DNA of 64,000 bases from Caballeronia sp. INDeC2 (GCF_023631325.1 NZ_JALQDG010000040.1:1-64000); one strand, 5' to 3'. Positions 51,902 to 61,229 are shown, counted from the stretch's first letter. Notes: generated from the letters alone by a model not told the origin. A program made the numbers and translations.

Positions 51902-53419
51902 ATGCCAGACACGACGGCATTGCAGTCTTCCAGCGGTTTCAACTCACTTTCAGCGAGCCTGAATTTGTTTGTCCGACGACTCGCGACGCTCTGGCGCCTT
52001 GGCCGGGCGTTCGTCCACGAAAGCCATCAGACGCATCTTGCCGACGACGGCGCGGCGATGACACACGTCGCGCGCTTTTTCGCGTCGCATGGCGCGCGCG
52101 CCGCGCCGCTCGGAGCCGGCGTGCCCGCGCTCTCTCAGCTTTCGCGCGTGCTGGAAAACGCATCCGGCGCACTGGCGCGTCATCCCGCGCTCGCGGAAAC
52201 GGCGGTGCGCGTCGCGCTTGCCGAACTCGACGGACTTTTCACGCCTTACGATGCAGCTCGCTTTCGCGCGGCTTGCAAAGCGGCGTTTCCCGTTACGCTC
52301 GCCTTCGAGCTCACCGCGCTGTGCGACGTGCCGTTGCGCTCGGGTGTCGCGGAACAGACGCATGTCGCGCGCATCGGCGCGTTGCCCGTGCGCGTCACGC
52401 TTCTGCGCGCGGACGCCCATGCCGAACTCGAAGACGATCTGGATCTCGCGCTCGCGGCGGCGCGTTTCGCGGAACGGCGCTCGGCGAAGGCGCGCGACTT
52501 GCATCCGGTGGAGTGGGTGCGCCGCGCGCGCGAGAGCGTCGACGCGATGATCGACTTGCGTCAGCGCGCCGCCGACCAGAGCTACTTGCGCTTCCGTCTG
52601 CGCGACGACGATCGCCTCGCCGTGCCTGAAGTGCTTTGGGACTATTGCAACGATGCCGTGCTGACCACCCGCGCGATCGAAACGGCGGCGCTGTCGGATG
52701 CGGATGCGCTCGCATCATGCGGGCTCGATCAGGCCGATGTCCTCGCGACGCTCATCGAAGCATTTTTCGAAATGGCGCTCGGCGTCGGGCTGTATCACGC
52801 GGGGCTGGACGCGGCGGGCGCGCGCGTGAGCATCGAGCCGGACACGCGCGGCCAGATCGTGCTCGAAGCCGATAACCCGATGATGATCTTCGCCGCTCAT
52901 GAGCGCGATTTTCTCGTCGGCGTGTCGCATGCGCTCATGGACGGCGATCACAAGGCGGCGGCCCGCGTGCATCTCGAGCACGGCCGGCCCGAGGCGAACG
53001 CGACGCATCACGAGGTGCGCGTCGAAGCGACGTATCGGCGTGAGGCGGAGCGTTTCGCGTCGCCGCATGCGAGGCGAAGCGCGGGCGTCGCGTCGCTGTT
53101 CGGCGCAATCGGCAAGGCGCCCGCGGAGCACATGTTCAGCGTGGCGCACGGGCGCATCGCGTCGCGGGCGATGCTGCTGTCGAGAGCGGCGGAAAGGATC
53201 GAGCGCGTCGCGCAGGACATCGCGCCGAACGTCGATGTATGGAAGATCGCACGCAAAGTTATCGTGCGGCTCGCGGCGGACCAGTTTAGTTGCAGGAATC
53301 TGGCGGCGCGCCTCGCGCATGAAGCGACGCATTGGCCGCATACGCTGCCGCGTTTGCCGTCGCTCATCGCGCATCGTGCGGCGGCGGCGCAACGCACGCG
53401 GCGCACGGTGTTTCGTTAG
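51902..53419 (+). CDS. UbiB/ABC1-fold protein lacking catalytic motifs
   Basis: A 505-residue protein that follows the UbiB (ABC1/ADCK) layout: PLRSGVAEQTHVARI (residues about 144-158, the Ala-rich loop), VRVTLLRAD (163-171), DLDLALAAARFA, an EAAN-like DLRQRAADQSYLRF, VPEVLWDYCNDAVLTTRAIE, GLYHAGLDAAG (297-306), LEADNPM (321-327), and a late VDVWKIARKV that matches the C-terminal LDLWKTAKP of UbiB. Yet the KxGQ motif is gone (PLGAG at 69-73), the VxVK lysine is Thr166, the HADxHPGN loop is HAGLDAAG, and DFG is EAD. It cannot be an ordinary ATP-using UbiB. It stands alone, away from ubiquinone genes. Role unknown. Confidence 0.72.
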   Translation: MPDTTALQSSSGFNSLSASLNLFVRRLATLWRLGRAFVHESHQTHLADDGAAMTHVARFFASHGARAAPLGAGVPALSQLSRVLENASGALARHPALAETAVRVALAELDGLFTPYDAARFRAACKAAFPVTLAFELTALCDVPLRSGVAEQTHVARIGALPVRVTLLRADAHAELEDDLDLALAAARFAERRSAKARDLHPVEWVRRARESVDAMIDLRQRAADQSYLRFRLRDDDRLAVPEVLWDYCNDAVLTTRAIETAALSDADALASCGLDQADVLATLIEAFFEMALGVGLYHAGLDAAGARVSIEPDTRGQIVLEADNPMMIFAAHERDFLVGVSHALMDGDHKAAARVHLEHGRPEANATHHEVRVEATYRREAERFASPHARRSAGVASLFGAIGKAPAEHMFSVAHGRIASRAMLLSRAAERIERVAQDIAPNVDVWKIARKVIVRLAADQFSCRNLAARLAHEATHWPHTLPRLPSLIAHRAAAAQRTRRTVFR

Positions 53420-54213
53420 CGCGTGCCGGGGCTCATGCGCTCCGCGATCGCGCGGCACGCTTCCTTCAGCGGCGTGATGTAGGTTTCGAGCGGCGTTGCG
53501 CTCTTTCGGAACAGCGGAATGCTGACGCTCACACAGCCGAGCGTCGCGCCGTTCGCGCCGACGATCGCGCTGCCGTAGCAAAAAATCTGCGCCTCGTTTT
53601 CTTCGCGGTCTTCGGCGTAACCGCGCGTTTGCGTCGCGTCGAGTTCGGCGTCGAGCGCTTTGCGGTCGACAATCGTGTTCGGCGTGAAGCGCGCGAACGC
53701 GATGCCTTGCAGGAGCGCGTCGCGTTCGGCGGGCGTTTGCGTCGACAAATACGCCTTGCCGACAGAACTCGAATAAAGCGTCACCCGCGTGCCGATGCGC
53801 GAGGCCATGCGCACCGCGTGCGGGCTTTCGAGCTTCTCGACATACACCATCTCCGAGCCGCTGCGCACCGCCAGATGCACGGTTTCCTGCGTTGCGTCGC
53901 GCAGCGCCTGCAAAGCATCGGCCGCGGCGATACGCAAATCCGAGCGCTCCCAGCTTCGGCTCGCGAGCGACATCAGCCGAGGGCCGAGCGCGTAGCACCC
54001 GCCGCGCGCGTTCTCGACGACCAGCCCTTCCGCCAGCAACGCGCCGACGATGCGATACACCGTCGGGCGCGGATAACCGCTCGCCGACGTGAGACGCGCG
54101 ATGGTCGGCGGCTCGTCGGCATCGGCGATCAGCTGCAGCACCGCCATGAACTTCGAGAAGGCGGCGGTGCCGGTGGCTTTGGCGGCGTCGAGGGAGGTGG
54201 TGTCTGAAAGCAT
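53416..54213 (-). CDS. IclR-family transcriptional regulator
   Basis: A 265-residue regulator with winged helix (PPTIARLTSASGYPRPTVYRIVGAL, residues about 36-60) and effector domain (LAVRSGSEMVYVEKLESPHAVRM, LYSSSVGKAYLST, ENEAQIFCYGSAIVG, CVSVSIPLFR). It is the last gene of a run with the SDR, MFS and cupin genes and probably controls the operon promoter at 56850. ATG 54213 is chosen to match IclR N-termini. Confidence 0.87.
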   Translation of the reverse strand: MLSDTTSLDAAKATGTAAFSKFMAVLQLIADADEPPTIARLTSASGYPRPTVYRIVGALLAEGLVVENARGGCYALGPRLMSLASRSWERSDLRIAAADALQALRDATQETVHLAVRSGSEMVYVEKLESPHAVRMASRIGTRVTLYSSSVGKAYLSTQTPAERDALLQGIAFARFTPNTIVDRKALDAELDATQTRGYAEDREENEAQIFCYGSAIVGANGATLGCVSVSIPLFRKSATPLETYITPLKEACRAIAERMSPGTR

Positions 54214-54223
54214 GATGCGCGAA

Positions 54224-54967
54224 TCATGCCACGAGATAGCCGCCATCGACGGGCACGACCGCGCCCGTCATGAACGACGCCGCCGGCGACGCGAGAAACG
54301 CCGTCACCCGCGCGACGTCTTCGGGCAAGCCCCAGCGCTTCATCGGCGTGCGATCGAGGATCGCCTGCGAACGGCCGTCGTCGTCTTGCAACGCTTGCGT
54401 GAGCGGCGTCGCGATCCAGCCGGGCGCGACCGCGTTCACGCGAATGCCGTCGGCGGCGTAGGCGATCGCGAGCGACTTCGTCAGTTGCGCGACGCCGCCC
54501 TTGCTCGCGCTGTACGCGGGCACGAGGCCGCCGCCGAAAAACGTCAGCATCGACGCCGTGTTGACGATCGAGCCGTGGCTCTTCGCGAGCAGCGGGCGCG
54601 CGGCCGAACACATGCGCATCGTGCCGTTGAGATTCACGGCGATCACGCGCTCGAACGTTTCGATGTCGTGCTCGTCGCCGCGACGGATCATGCCGGCGCA
54701 ATTGACGAGCACGTCGAGCGTGTCGAGCGTCGCGAACAGCGCGGCGGTGCTGCCGGCATCGGCGACATCGAGTGCGGCGAGTTCGACGTTACCGCCCAAG
54801 GCATCGCGTTGGGCATCGGTCGGCGCAAGACCCGCTGCAACGACGCGCGCGCCGAGCGCCGCGAACTGCTGCGCGATGCCCGCGCCGATGCCCTGCGTGC
54901 CGCCCGTGACGACGACGGTCTTGCCCTTGAAGAGATCAGCTTGAAAAGTCATATCGGTGAGAGTCAT
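54224..54967 (-). CDS. SDR-family oxidoreductase
   Basis: A 247-residue classical short-chain dehydrogenase: TGGTQGIGAG, NCAG, Ser in VNTASML, Tyr-x3-Lys in AYSASKGG, C-terminal TGAVVPVDGGYLVA. ATG 54967 overlaps the MFS stop as ATGA (another ATG at 54952 is possible). In this operon it likely oxidises or reduces an alcohol/ketone connected with the cupin dioxygenase substrate. Alternative: gluconate or glucose dehydrogenase-like activity. Confidence 0.85.
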   Translation of the reverse strand: MTLTDMTFQADLFKGKTVVVTGGTQGIGAGIAQQFAALGARVVAAGLAPTDAQRDALGGNVELAALDVADAGSTAALFATLDTLDVLVNCAGMIRRGDEHDIETFERVIAVNLNGTMRMCSAARPLLAKSHGSIVNTASMLTFFGGGLVPAYSASKGGVAQLTKSLAIAYAADGIRVNAVAPGWIATPLTQALQDDDGRSQAILDRTPMKRWGLPEDVARVTAFLASPAASFMTGAVVPVDGGYLVA

Positions 54968-56265
54968 ACGACGGGAACGGGCGCGGCCTGCTGCTCGACG
55001 TCCTCGATCGGCGCACGCACGACGAACATGTAGACGAGCGCGGCGGCGAACGCGACGCCCGCGCTGATCAGGAACGCGTTTACGAACGAGTGCGTCTTGT
55101 CGACCACGAGACCGGTGATGAACGGCGCGAACGAGCCGCCGAAATAGCCGCCGAAGTTCTGAATGCTGCCGAGCGACGCAACCATGTGGCGCGGCGCTGC
55201 GACCGAAACGAGCGCCCAGGCCGCGCCGCTCGCCATGTTGACGAAGAACATCGCGGCCGAGAGATAGACGATCGCGAGCGTGAGGTTCGGGGTGAACGCG
55301 GCGGGCACCGTGAAGAGTGCGCCGCCGATGAGGCCCGAGCAGATCGGCCACTTGCGGCTGCGGATCGGAGCGACGCCGCGCGCCATCAGACCATCGGCGA
55401 TAAATCCCGACGACAGCATGCCGAGCGTGCCCGCGAGATACGGAATCGTCACGATCCAGCCGGTCTTCGCGATCGTCAGATGACGCTCGTGTTCGAGATA
55501 CGCGGGTAGCCACGTCAGATAGAGCCACACCATGTAGATCACGCCCATGAAGCCGAAGATCATGCCCCACGTGGTGGCCTTGCCGAAGAGGCCGCGCCAT
55601 TCCGCGAAGGTCATGTTGCGTTCCGCACGCTGCGCCGGCTCGCCTTCGGTCAGATGCGCGAGCTCCTGCGGTTCCAGCTTCACGTCGCGGCGATTGCGAT
55701 AGACGATGTACCAGCCGATCGACACCGCAATGCCGAGCGCGCCCATGATGATGAACATGTTGCGCCAGCCGAACGACAGCAGGAGCACGGTGAGAATCGG
55801 CGGCGCGAGGGCGGGTCCGATCGTCGATGACGTGACGAAGATGCCCGTCGGCTTACCGCGCTCGCGTTGCGCGAACCATTCCGACACGACCTTCGCGCCC
55901 GCCGGAAACTGCGGCGCCTCGCCGATGCCGAGCGCGATGCGCGCCGCGAGGAACTGATGCAAGTTGGTCACGAGCCCGCCGAACAACTGTGCGACCGACC
56001 ACACGAACATGCCGAGGCCGAGCATGATGCGCGCGCCGAAGCGGTCGAGCATCACGCCGATAGGCAACTGCGAAAACGCATACGCGAACGAGAACGCGGA
56101 GAGCAGCAGGCCCATCTGCGACGCCGAGAGACCGAGCTCCTGCGTGACGGAATGATTGGCGATCGACAGCGTGCTGCGATCGAGATAGTTCACGATGCCC
56201 GCGAGCATCAGAAACGCGATCGCGACGACCTGAACGCGCTTCAGGCGCGGTGATTTTTCCAGCAT
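54964..56265 (-). CDS. MFS transporter, ACS (anion:cation symporter) type
   Basis: A 433-residue, 12-helix carrier. Landmarks: NYLDRSTLSIANHSV in helix 1, MLDRFGARIMLGLG loop 2-3, RIALGIGEAPQFPAGAKVVSEWFAQRERGKPTG (in segments) in helices 4-5. ACS members import hexuronates, tartrate, phthalate and similar organic anions. GGAGG precedes ATG 56265. It lies between the cupin and the SDR and probably imports their substrate. Confidence 0.87.
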   Translation of the reverse strand: MLEKSPRLKRVQVVAIAFLMLAGIVNYLDRSTLSIANHSVTQELGLSASQMGLLLSAFSFAYAFSQLPIGVMLDRFGARIMLGLGMFVWSVAQLFGGLVTNLHQFLAARIALGIGEAPQFPAGAKVVSEWFAQRERGKPTGIFVTSSTIGPALAPPILTVLLLSFGWRNMFIIMGALGIAVSIGWYIVYRNRRDVKLEPQELAHLTEGEPAQRAERNMTFAEWRGLFGKATTWGMIFGFMGVIYMVWLYLTWLPAYLEHERHLTIAKTGWIVTIPYLAGTLGMLSSGFIADGLMARGVAPIRSRKWPICSGLIGGALFTVPAAFTPNLTLAIVYLSAAMFFVNMASGAAWALVSVAAPRHMVASLGSIQNFGGYFGGSFAPFITGLVVDKTHSFVNAFLISAGVAFAAALVYMFVVRAPIEDVEQQAAPVPVV

Positions 56266-56316
56266 GGTTGTCTCCTCCGAATGCTCTTTTGAGTCTGCTA
56301 GAGGTGGTTTGGGAAA

Positions 56317-56844
56317 TTAACGAATGAACTGATCGACGAAATCCGCGCCGAGACCGACGGACTCGTAGTGCTTGCGGCACATGTCGACCTTGGTGAATAC
56401 GTCCTCGTAGCCGGTGTAGTTGCCGTACGGGTCGCAATAGAACATCACGCCGTTGACCTGGAAGTAGGTGATCATTTCTTCCACGTCTTCCGGGACGTAG
56501 AGCGTGTGCGTTTCGCCGGGCGGCTCGAAGACGTAGCTGCCTTCGGTCGCTTCCCAGTCATGCTCGAGATAGCGCCAGCGGCCTTTCAGCACCATGCCGT
56601 GAACCGCCTGCGGATGACGATGACGCGACAGCACGCCGGACTTTCGCACGCGCAGAAGGTTCATCCAGTATCCCGTCGATACGTTCAGGCACAGCGGGCG
56701 GAACCAGACGTTTTCGGCTTGCGGAACCCATTCGCGCTCGTCGGCGGGAATCGCGGAAGGAACGACGATTTCCTTTTGCGCTTCTTTCGGGAAGGGAAGT
56801 TGATACGGCGTCATGGCGTCCGCCGCGGGTTTTGGCGCGCTCAT
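56317..56844 (-). CDS. cupin dioxygenase, 2,4'-dihydroxyacetophenone dioxygenase-like
   Basis: A 175-residue cupin. Metal ligands are visible in LSRHRHPQAVHG (His, His and a later Glu/His) and PGETHTLYVPED. VWFRPLCLNVSTGYWMNLLRVRKSG and WRYLEHDWEATEGSYVFEPPGETH (in segments) match ring- or side-chain-cleaving cupins such as 2,4'-dihydroxyacetophenone dioxygenase. AAGGAG before ATG 56844 supports the start. It heads the operon with the MFS carrier and SDR, which suggests catabolism of an aromatic ketone or acid; the substrate is inferred only. Confidence 0.8.
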   Translation of the reverse strand: MSAPKPAADAMTPYQLPFPKEAQKEIVVPSAIPADEREWVPQAENVWFRPLCLNVSTGYWMNLLRVRKSGVLSRHRHPQAVHGMVLKGRWRYLEHDWEATEGSYVFEPPGETHTLYVPEDVEEMITYFQVNGVMFYCDPYGNYTGYEDVFTKVDMCRKHYESVGLGADFVDQFIR

Positions 56845-56853
56845 CGCGTCTCC

Positions 56854-56892
56854 TTGTCCATATTGTGGATATATCATTCAAATTATGGACAA
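56854..56892. promoter_or_regulatory. putative operator of the cupin operon
   Basis: TTGTCCATA (56854-56862) and TATGGACAA (56884-56892) are a perfect 9-bp inverted pair 21 bases apart, with a related half-site (ATTGTGGATAT) between. The left arm overlaps the ribosome-binding region, so promoter and operator overlap. The IclR protein encoded in the operon is the natural candidate. Confidence 0.6.
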
Positions 56893-56971
56893 ATATTCTG
56901 CTTGGTTCAGCGAATTGTCAAGATTCTTCACCGGATGCCGATTCTTGCAGGAGACGATCAGATCGCGGACG

Positions 56972-57001
56972 AAAAAAAAGCGGACCCGCGAACGGGCCCG
57001 C
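56972..57001 (-). terminator. intrinsic terminator of cyoABCD
   Basis: GCGGACCCG (56980-56988) pairs with CGGGCCCGC (56993-57001) with one wobble and a CGAA tetraloop; on the minus strand it runs into TTTTTTTT. It lies 33 bases after cyoD. Confidence 0.92.
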
Positions 57002-57033
57002 CTTTTCGATTGCGCTCGGTGAAGCTGAGCGGC

Positions 57034-57366
57034 TTATCGCGCCATCATCAGCATATGCACGTTATGCATCACCCAAACCGTGCCGACGATCAGAATCAAC
57101 GACATGAGGATGGTGTAAGCAAACGACATCGCATGCCAGCGCTGTCCCTTCGACGCGTTCACGTGCAGGAAGAACACCACGTGCACGATGACCTGCACCG
57201 CGGCCAGCACCGCGAGCGCGACGATTGCGCTCTCGCCCTTGAATGCGCCCGACGCTGCTGCCCAGAACGACGCCACGGTCAGCACCACGGCCAGCACGAA
57301 GCCGATGAGATACCCGCGCACCGTGACGTGCGGCAGATCGCCCGAGTTGGTATGAGCATGTGCCAT
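57034..57366 (-). CDS. cyoD: cytochrome o ubiquinol oxidase subunit IV
   Basis: A 110-residue protein with three TM helices (LIGFVLAVVLTVASFWAA, IVALAVLAAVQVIVHVVFFLH, TILMSLILIVGTVWVMHN). It is the small assembly subunit of the bo3-type quinol oxidase. Its ATG overlaps the cyoC stop by one base (TGATG). Confidence 0.93.
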   Translation of the reverse strand: MAHAHTNSGDLPHVTVRGYLIGFVLAVVLTVASFWAAASGAFKGESAIVALAVLAAVQVIVHVVFFLHVNASKGQRWHAMSFAYTILMSLILIVGTVWVMHNVHMLMMAR

Positions 57367-57974
57367 CAGACGACGCTCCCGAGATAGACGAAGGAAAACA
57401 CGCAGATCCAGACGATGTCGAGGAAGTGCCAGAAGAGGCTAAGGCAGGCGAGGCGACGCAGTTCGCGCTCGTTCATTTCCGGATTGCTCGCGATCTGCAC
57501 CGCGAGCACGACCAGCCAGATCAGGCCGACGGTGACGTGCAAGCCGTGCGTGCCGACCAGCGTGAAGAACGACGACCAGAACGCGCTGCGTTGCGGGCCC
57601 GCGCCTTCGGCGATCAGATGCGCGAACTCGTGCACTTCCAGCCACAGGAAGCCCGCGCCCAGCACGAACGTGACGAAGAGCCACGCGAGCGCCGCGCCCG
57701 ACTTCCGGCGAGTCGCCGAGATCATCGCGAGACCGAAGGTCAGGCTGCTCGTGAGAAGCAGCGCCGTTTCGTACGCGACGTCCGTCAGGTTGAAAAGATC
57801 CTTGCCCGTCGGGCCGCCTGCTGTCTGCATCGCGAACATCGCGAAGGTCGCGAAAAGCGACGCGAACAGCACGCAGTCGGTCATCAGATAGGCCCAGAAG
57901 CCGAACACCGATTGCGGCTGGTGCTCGTGCTCATGCCCATGCGCGTGCTGCGCGGAAAGTGTCGATTGCGACAT
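57366..57974 (-). CDS. cyoC: cytochrome o ubiquinol oxidase subunit III
   Basis: A 202-residue protein with five TM helices; FGFWAYLMTDCVLFASLFATF and GTHGLHVTVGLIWLVVL are the subunit III hallmarks. A His-rich N-terminus (HAHGHEHEHQ) is exposed in the cytoplasm. It starts directly after the cyoB stop with no gap. Confidence 0.94.
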   Translation of the reverse strand: MSQSTLSAQHAHGHEHEHQPQSVFGFWAYLMTDCVLFASLFATFAMFAMQTAGGPTGKDLFNLTDVAYETALLLTSSLTFGLAMISATRRKSGAALAWLFVTFVLGAGFLWLEVHEFAHLIAEGAGPQRSAFWSSFFTLVGTHGLHVTVGLIWLVVLAVQIASNPEMNERELRRLACLSLFWHFLDIVWICVFSFVYLGSVV

Positions 57975-59984
57975 TTACATTGCCTCCAGTTCGAGTTCGC
58001 GCTCCGCGCCGGCCTTCACAGGCGACTTCGGCGGACGATTGCGCTCTTCGGTCGACCTCACGGTCGCAGCCGGGATGATGAAGCCCGCGTTCTCACGGAA
58101 GCTGTAGCCGATCACCGTCGCGGCGATGCCGACGAGGCCCACGACCGCCAGCCACCAGATGTGCCAGATCGCGGCAAAGCCGAATGCGAGGGAGAACAAA
58201 CCGATCACGAGACCCGCGCTCGTATTCGACGGCATGTGGATGTCGCCGAACGGGCGCGTATCGATGCGGCCGTGTTCCTTGGCGTCGGCGAAATCGTCGA
58301 GTTCACGCACAGCCGGGATATTCGCGAAGTTGTAGACGGGCGGCGGCGAGCTCATCGTCCATTCGAGCGTGCGGCCGTTCCACGGATCGCCGGTGATGTC
58401 GCGATATGCAGGCTGATTGCGGCGGACGATGCTCACGACGATCTGCAGAACCTGGAACACGACGCCCAGCGCGATGATGCCCACGCCGACAGCAGCGGCG
58501 ATGAAGAACGGCTGCCATGCGGGGTTGTCGTAGTGATTCAGGCGGCGCGTCGCACCCATGAAGCCGAGGATGTAGATCGGCACGAACGCGACGAAGAAGC
58601 CCACGAACCAGCAGATGAACGCGTTGCGGCCCAGCTTTTCGTCGAGCTTGAAGCCGAACACCTTCGGCCACCAGTACTGCACGCCCGCGAAGTAACCGAA
58701 CACCACGCCGCCGATGATCGCGTTATGGAAGTGCGCGATCAGGAACAACGAGTTGTGCAGCACGAAGTCCGCGCCCGGGATCGCCAGCATCACGCCGGTC
58801 ATGCCGCCGAGCGTGAAGGTGATGATGAAGCCGATGGTCCACAGCACCGGCGTGGTGAACTGCACGCGGCCGCGATACATCGTGAAGAGCCAGTTGAAGA
58901 TCTTCACGCCGGTGGGAATGGAGATGATCATCGTCATGATGCCGAAGAAGGCATTGACGTTAGCGCCCGAGCCCATCGTGAAGAAGTGGTGCAGCCACAC
59001 GAGGAACGACAACACCATGATGCAGCACGTCGCCCAGACCATCGTCTTGTAGCCGAACAGCGGTTTCTTCGAGAACGTCGCGACCACTTCCGAGTAGATG
59101 CCGAATGCGGGCAGAACCAGGATGTAGACCTCGGGGTGACCCCAGGCCCAAATCAGGTTCAGGTAGACCATGGGGTTGCCGCCGCCGTCGTTCGTGAAGA
59201 AGTGCATGCCCATGTAGCGGTCCAGCGCCAGCAGCGCGAGCGCCACGGTCAGGATCGGGAACGTGGCCATGATCAGCACATTCGAGCAGAACGCCGTCCA
59301 CGTGAAGACGGGCATCTTCATCCACGTCATGCCGGGCGCGCGCATCTTCACGATCGTGACGAAGAAGTTCACCGCGGTCAGCAACGTGCCGACGCCGGAC
59401 AACTGCAACGCCCAGATGTAGTAGTCGACCCCGACGCCCGGATTGAACTGCGTCTCCGAAAGCGGCGGATACGCGAGCCAGCCCGTCGACGAGAACTCGC
59501 CGATGAACAGCGACAGGTTGATCAGGATGGCGGCCACGGCCGTCATCCAGAACGAGAGCGAGTTGATGAACGGGAAGGCCACGTCGCGCGCGCCGATCTG
59601 CAGGGGCACGACGAGGTTGAAAAAAGCGACCAGGAGCGCCATCGCCATGAAGAAAATCATGATGGTGCCGTGCGCCGAAAAAATCTGGTCGTAGTGATGC
59701 GCCGGCAGATAGCCCGGCCCATCGAGCGCGATGGCCTGCTGAATGCGCATCATGACCGCGTCGGCGAACCCGCGCACGAGCATCAGCCCGGCGACGACGA
59801 GATACATGACGCCGATGCGCTTGTGATCGACCGAAGTCAGATACTCGCGCCAGAGCCAGCCCCATTTGCCGAGTTTGGTGAGAAGGGCGACCGTACCGAG
59901 TGCGAGGATCGCCATGAAGACGGTCGCCCCCATGATGATGGGCTCGTGGTACGGGATCGCCTCAAGCGTTAATTTGCCGAACAT
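57975..59984 (-). CDS. cyoB: cytochrome o ubiquinol oxidase subunit I
   Basis: A 669-residue haem-copper oxidase with about 15 TM helices. It carries the catalytic centre: WAWGHPEVYILVLPAFG holds the CuB His and cross-linked Tyr, LVWLHHFFTMG the other CuB His pair, and LFLIAHFHNAIIGG the haem ligands. It reduces O2 to water with ubiquinol and pumps protons. The quinol-oxidase N-terminal extension is present. It begins three bases after cyoA. Confidence 0.96.
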   Translation of the reverse strand: MFGKLTLEAIPYHEPIIMGATVFMAILALGTVALLTKLGKWGWLWREYLTSVDHKRIGVMYLVVAGLMLVRGFADAVMMRIQQAIALDGPGYLPAHHYDQIFSAHGTIMIFFMAMALLVAFFNLVVPLQIGARDVAFPFINSLSFWMTAVAAILINLSLFIGEFSSTGWLAYPPLSETQFNPGVGVDYYIWALQLSGVGTLLTAVNFFVTIVKMRAPGMTWMKMPVFTWTAFCSNVLIMATFPILTVALALLALDRYMGMHFFTNDGGGNPMVYLNLIWAWGHPEVYILVLPAFGIYSEVVATFSKKPLFGYKTMVWATCCIMVLSFLVWLHHFFTMGSGANVNAFFGIMTMIISIPTGVKIFNWLFTMYRGRVQFTTPVLWTIGFIITFTLGGMTGVMLAIPGADFVLHNSLFLIAHFHNAIIGGVVFGYFAGVQYWWPKVFGFKLDEKLGRNAFICWFVGFFVAFVPIYILGFMGATRRLNHYDNPAWQPFFIAAAVGVGIIALGVVFQVLQIVVSIVRRNQPAYRDITGDPWNGRTLEWTMSSPPPVYNFANIPAVRELDDFADAKEHGRIDTRPFGDIHMPSNTSAGLVIGLFSLAFGFAAIWHIWWLAVVGLVGIAATVIGYSFRENAGFIIPAATVRSTEERNRPPKSPVKAGAERELELEAM

Positions 59985-59987
59985 GGC

Positions 59988-60875
59988 TTACCCCTTTGTT
60001 ACACAATTTGCGCCTACGACCGAGTTGCCGTAGTTGTACTTCGCGACGATGTTGCTGAAGAGCTTCGGATCGACGGTCGAGAAGTAGCGCACGGCGACCT
60101 TCTCGCTCGGGCGCGCGACGCCGGCGTAGACGTCCATGCTCAATGCATCGGGCGCGTTCTTGACTTGCTTGAGCCACGCGTCGAAGTCGGCGTTGGACAT
60201 CGCCAGTGCGCGGAACTTCATGTCGGAGAAGCCCTTGCCGCTGTAGTTCGCCGAAATGCCCACGTAGTCGCCCGCGTGATCGGCCATGAGGTGCAGCTTC
60301 GTCTGCATGCCGGCCATCGCGTAGATCTGGCTGCCGAGTTGCGGGATGAAGAACGAGTTCATCACCGAGTCCGACGTGATGCGGAAATTCACCGGCGTGC
60401 CCACCGGAAACGCTAGCTGGTTCACCGACGCCACGCCCAGATCCGGATAGATGAACAGCCATTTCCAGTCCAGCGCCACGACTTCGACGTTGATCGGCTT
60501 GACGTTCTGCACTTCGAGCGGCTTGTACGGATCGAGCTCGTGCGTGGTTCTCCACGTCAGCATGCCGAGGTACAGGATGATGACCGCGGGGATGGCCCAG
60601 ACTACGACTTCGATGGCCGTGGAGTGCGCCCACTTCGGCGCGTAGGTGGCGTTTTTATTGGACGCCCGATAGCGCCATGCGATGAACAGGGTGAGCAGAA
60701 TCACCGGAACTACGACCAGAAGCATGGCGTAAGTCGCGGTGGCGATCAGCGAAGATTCCGCTGTACCAATCACGCCTTTCGAGTCCAACACCTCCAGCTT
60801 GCATCCCGAAAGACAGACACTGGCTATCAACCCCGATAACAATGGCACTGCTAAACGTTGGGTATTTTCATTCAT
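59988..60875 (-). CDS. cyoA: cytochrome o ubiquinol oxidase subunit II
   Basis: A 295-residue lipoprotein (lipobox CLSGCKLEVLDS) with two TM helices (TYAMLLVVVPVILLTLFIAW, VVWAIPAVIILYLGML) and a periplasmic cupredoxin domain (VEVVALDWKWLFIYPDLG, FFIPQLGSQIYAMAGMQTKLHLMAD). The CuA ligands of cytochrome c oxidase are missing, as expected for a quinol oxidase. First gene of the cyo operon. Confidence 0.95.
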   Translation of the reverse strand: MNENTQRLAVPLLSGLIASVCLSGCKLEVLDSKGVIGTAESSLIATATYAMLLVVVPVILLTLFIAWRYRASNKNATYAPKWAHSTAIEVVVWAIPAVIILYLGMLTWRTTHELDPYKPLEVQNVKPINVEVVALDWKWLFIYPDLGVASVNQLAFPVGTPVNFRITSDSVMNSFFIPQLGSQIYAMAGMQTKLHLMADHAGDYVGISANYSGKGFSDMKFRALAMSNADFDAWLKQVKNAPDALSMDVYAGVARPSEKVAVRYFSTVDPKLFSNIVAKYNYGNSVVGANCVTKG

Positions 60876-61229
60876 TGCATTCGCTGGTTTCTATGATCGA
60901 AGCGTCCCGGGAAGAACGCCACTGCACGGCTTTGCGCCGCGTCAAGATCATGCCACGCGCGATTTTTCGCGATGGCGCGAATGTTTGGAAAATTGTTTCA
61001 GATCAAGCCGATGCGACAGGGTGTCGCGCAGGATCGGGGCCTTTCGGCGTCATCCGGAAAGGGTATGGGAGTCTACAACGAATGGATGACGCCGCGGGTG
61101 TCATAAAGCGTGATTCGGCGCGCGTCAAATCATGTCGCAAGAATCAAATTATCGAATCGCGTCGATGAAAATGCTCGTCCGGCGCACGCCTTATCGGCGG
61201 GCGCCGATTTCCAGAAGGCATCCGACAAC
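60876..61229. other. divergent intergenic region
   Basis: About 350 bases between cyoA and an exported protein gene. It must hold the cyo promoter. An ORF reaching into it (from 61110) adds a non-signal N-terminus to the next gene and is not accepted. I see no strong palindrome or hairpin. Confidence 0.5.

Noticed and set aside
57360..59972. Long open frame antisense to cyoB/cyoC
   Set aside because: Shadow of conserved oxidase genes; charged, domain-free translation.
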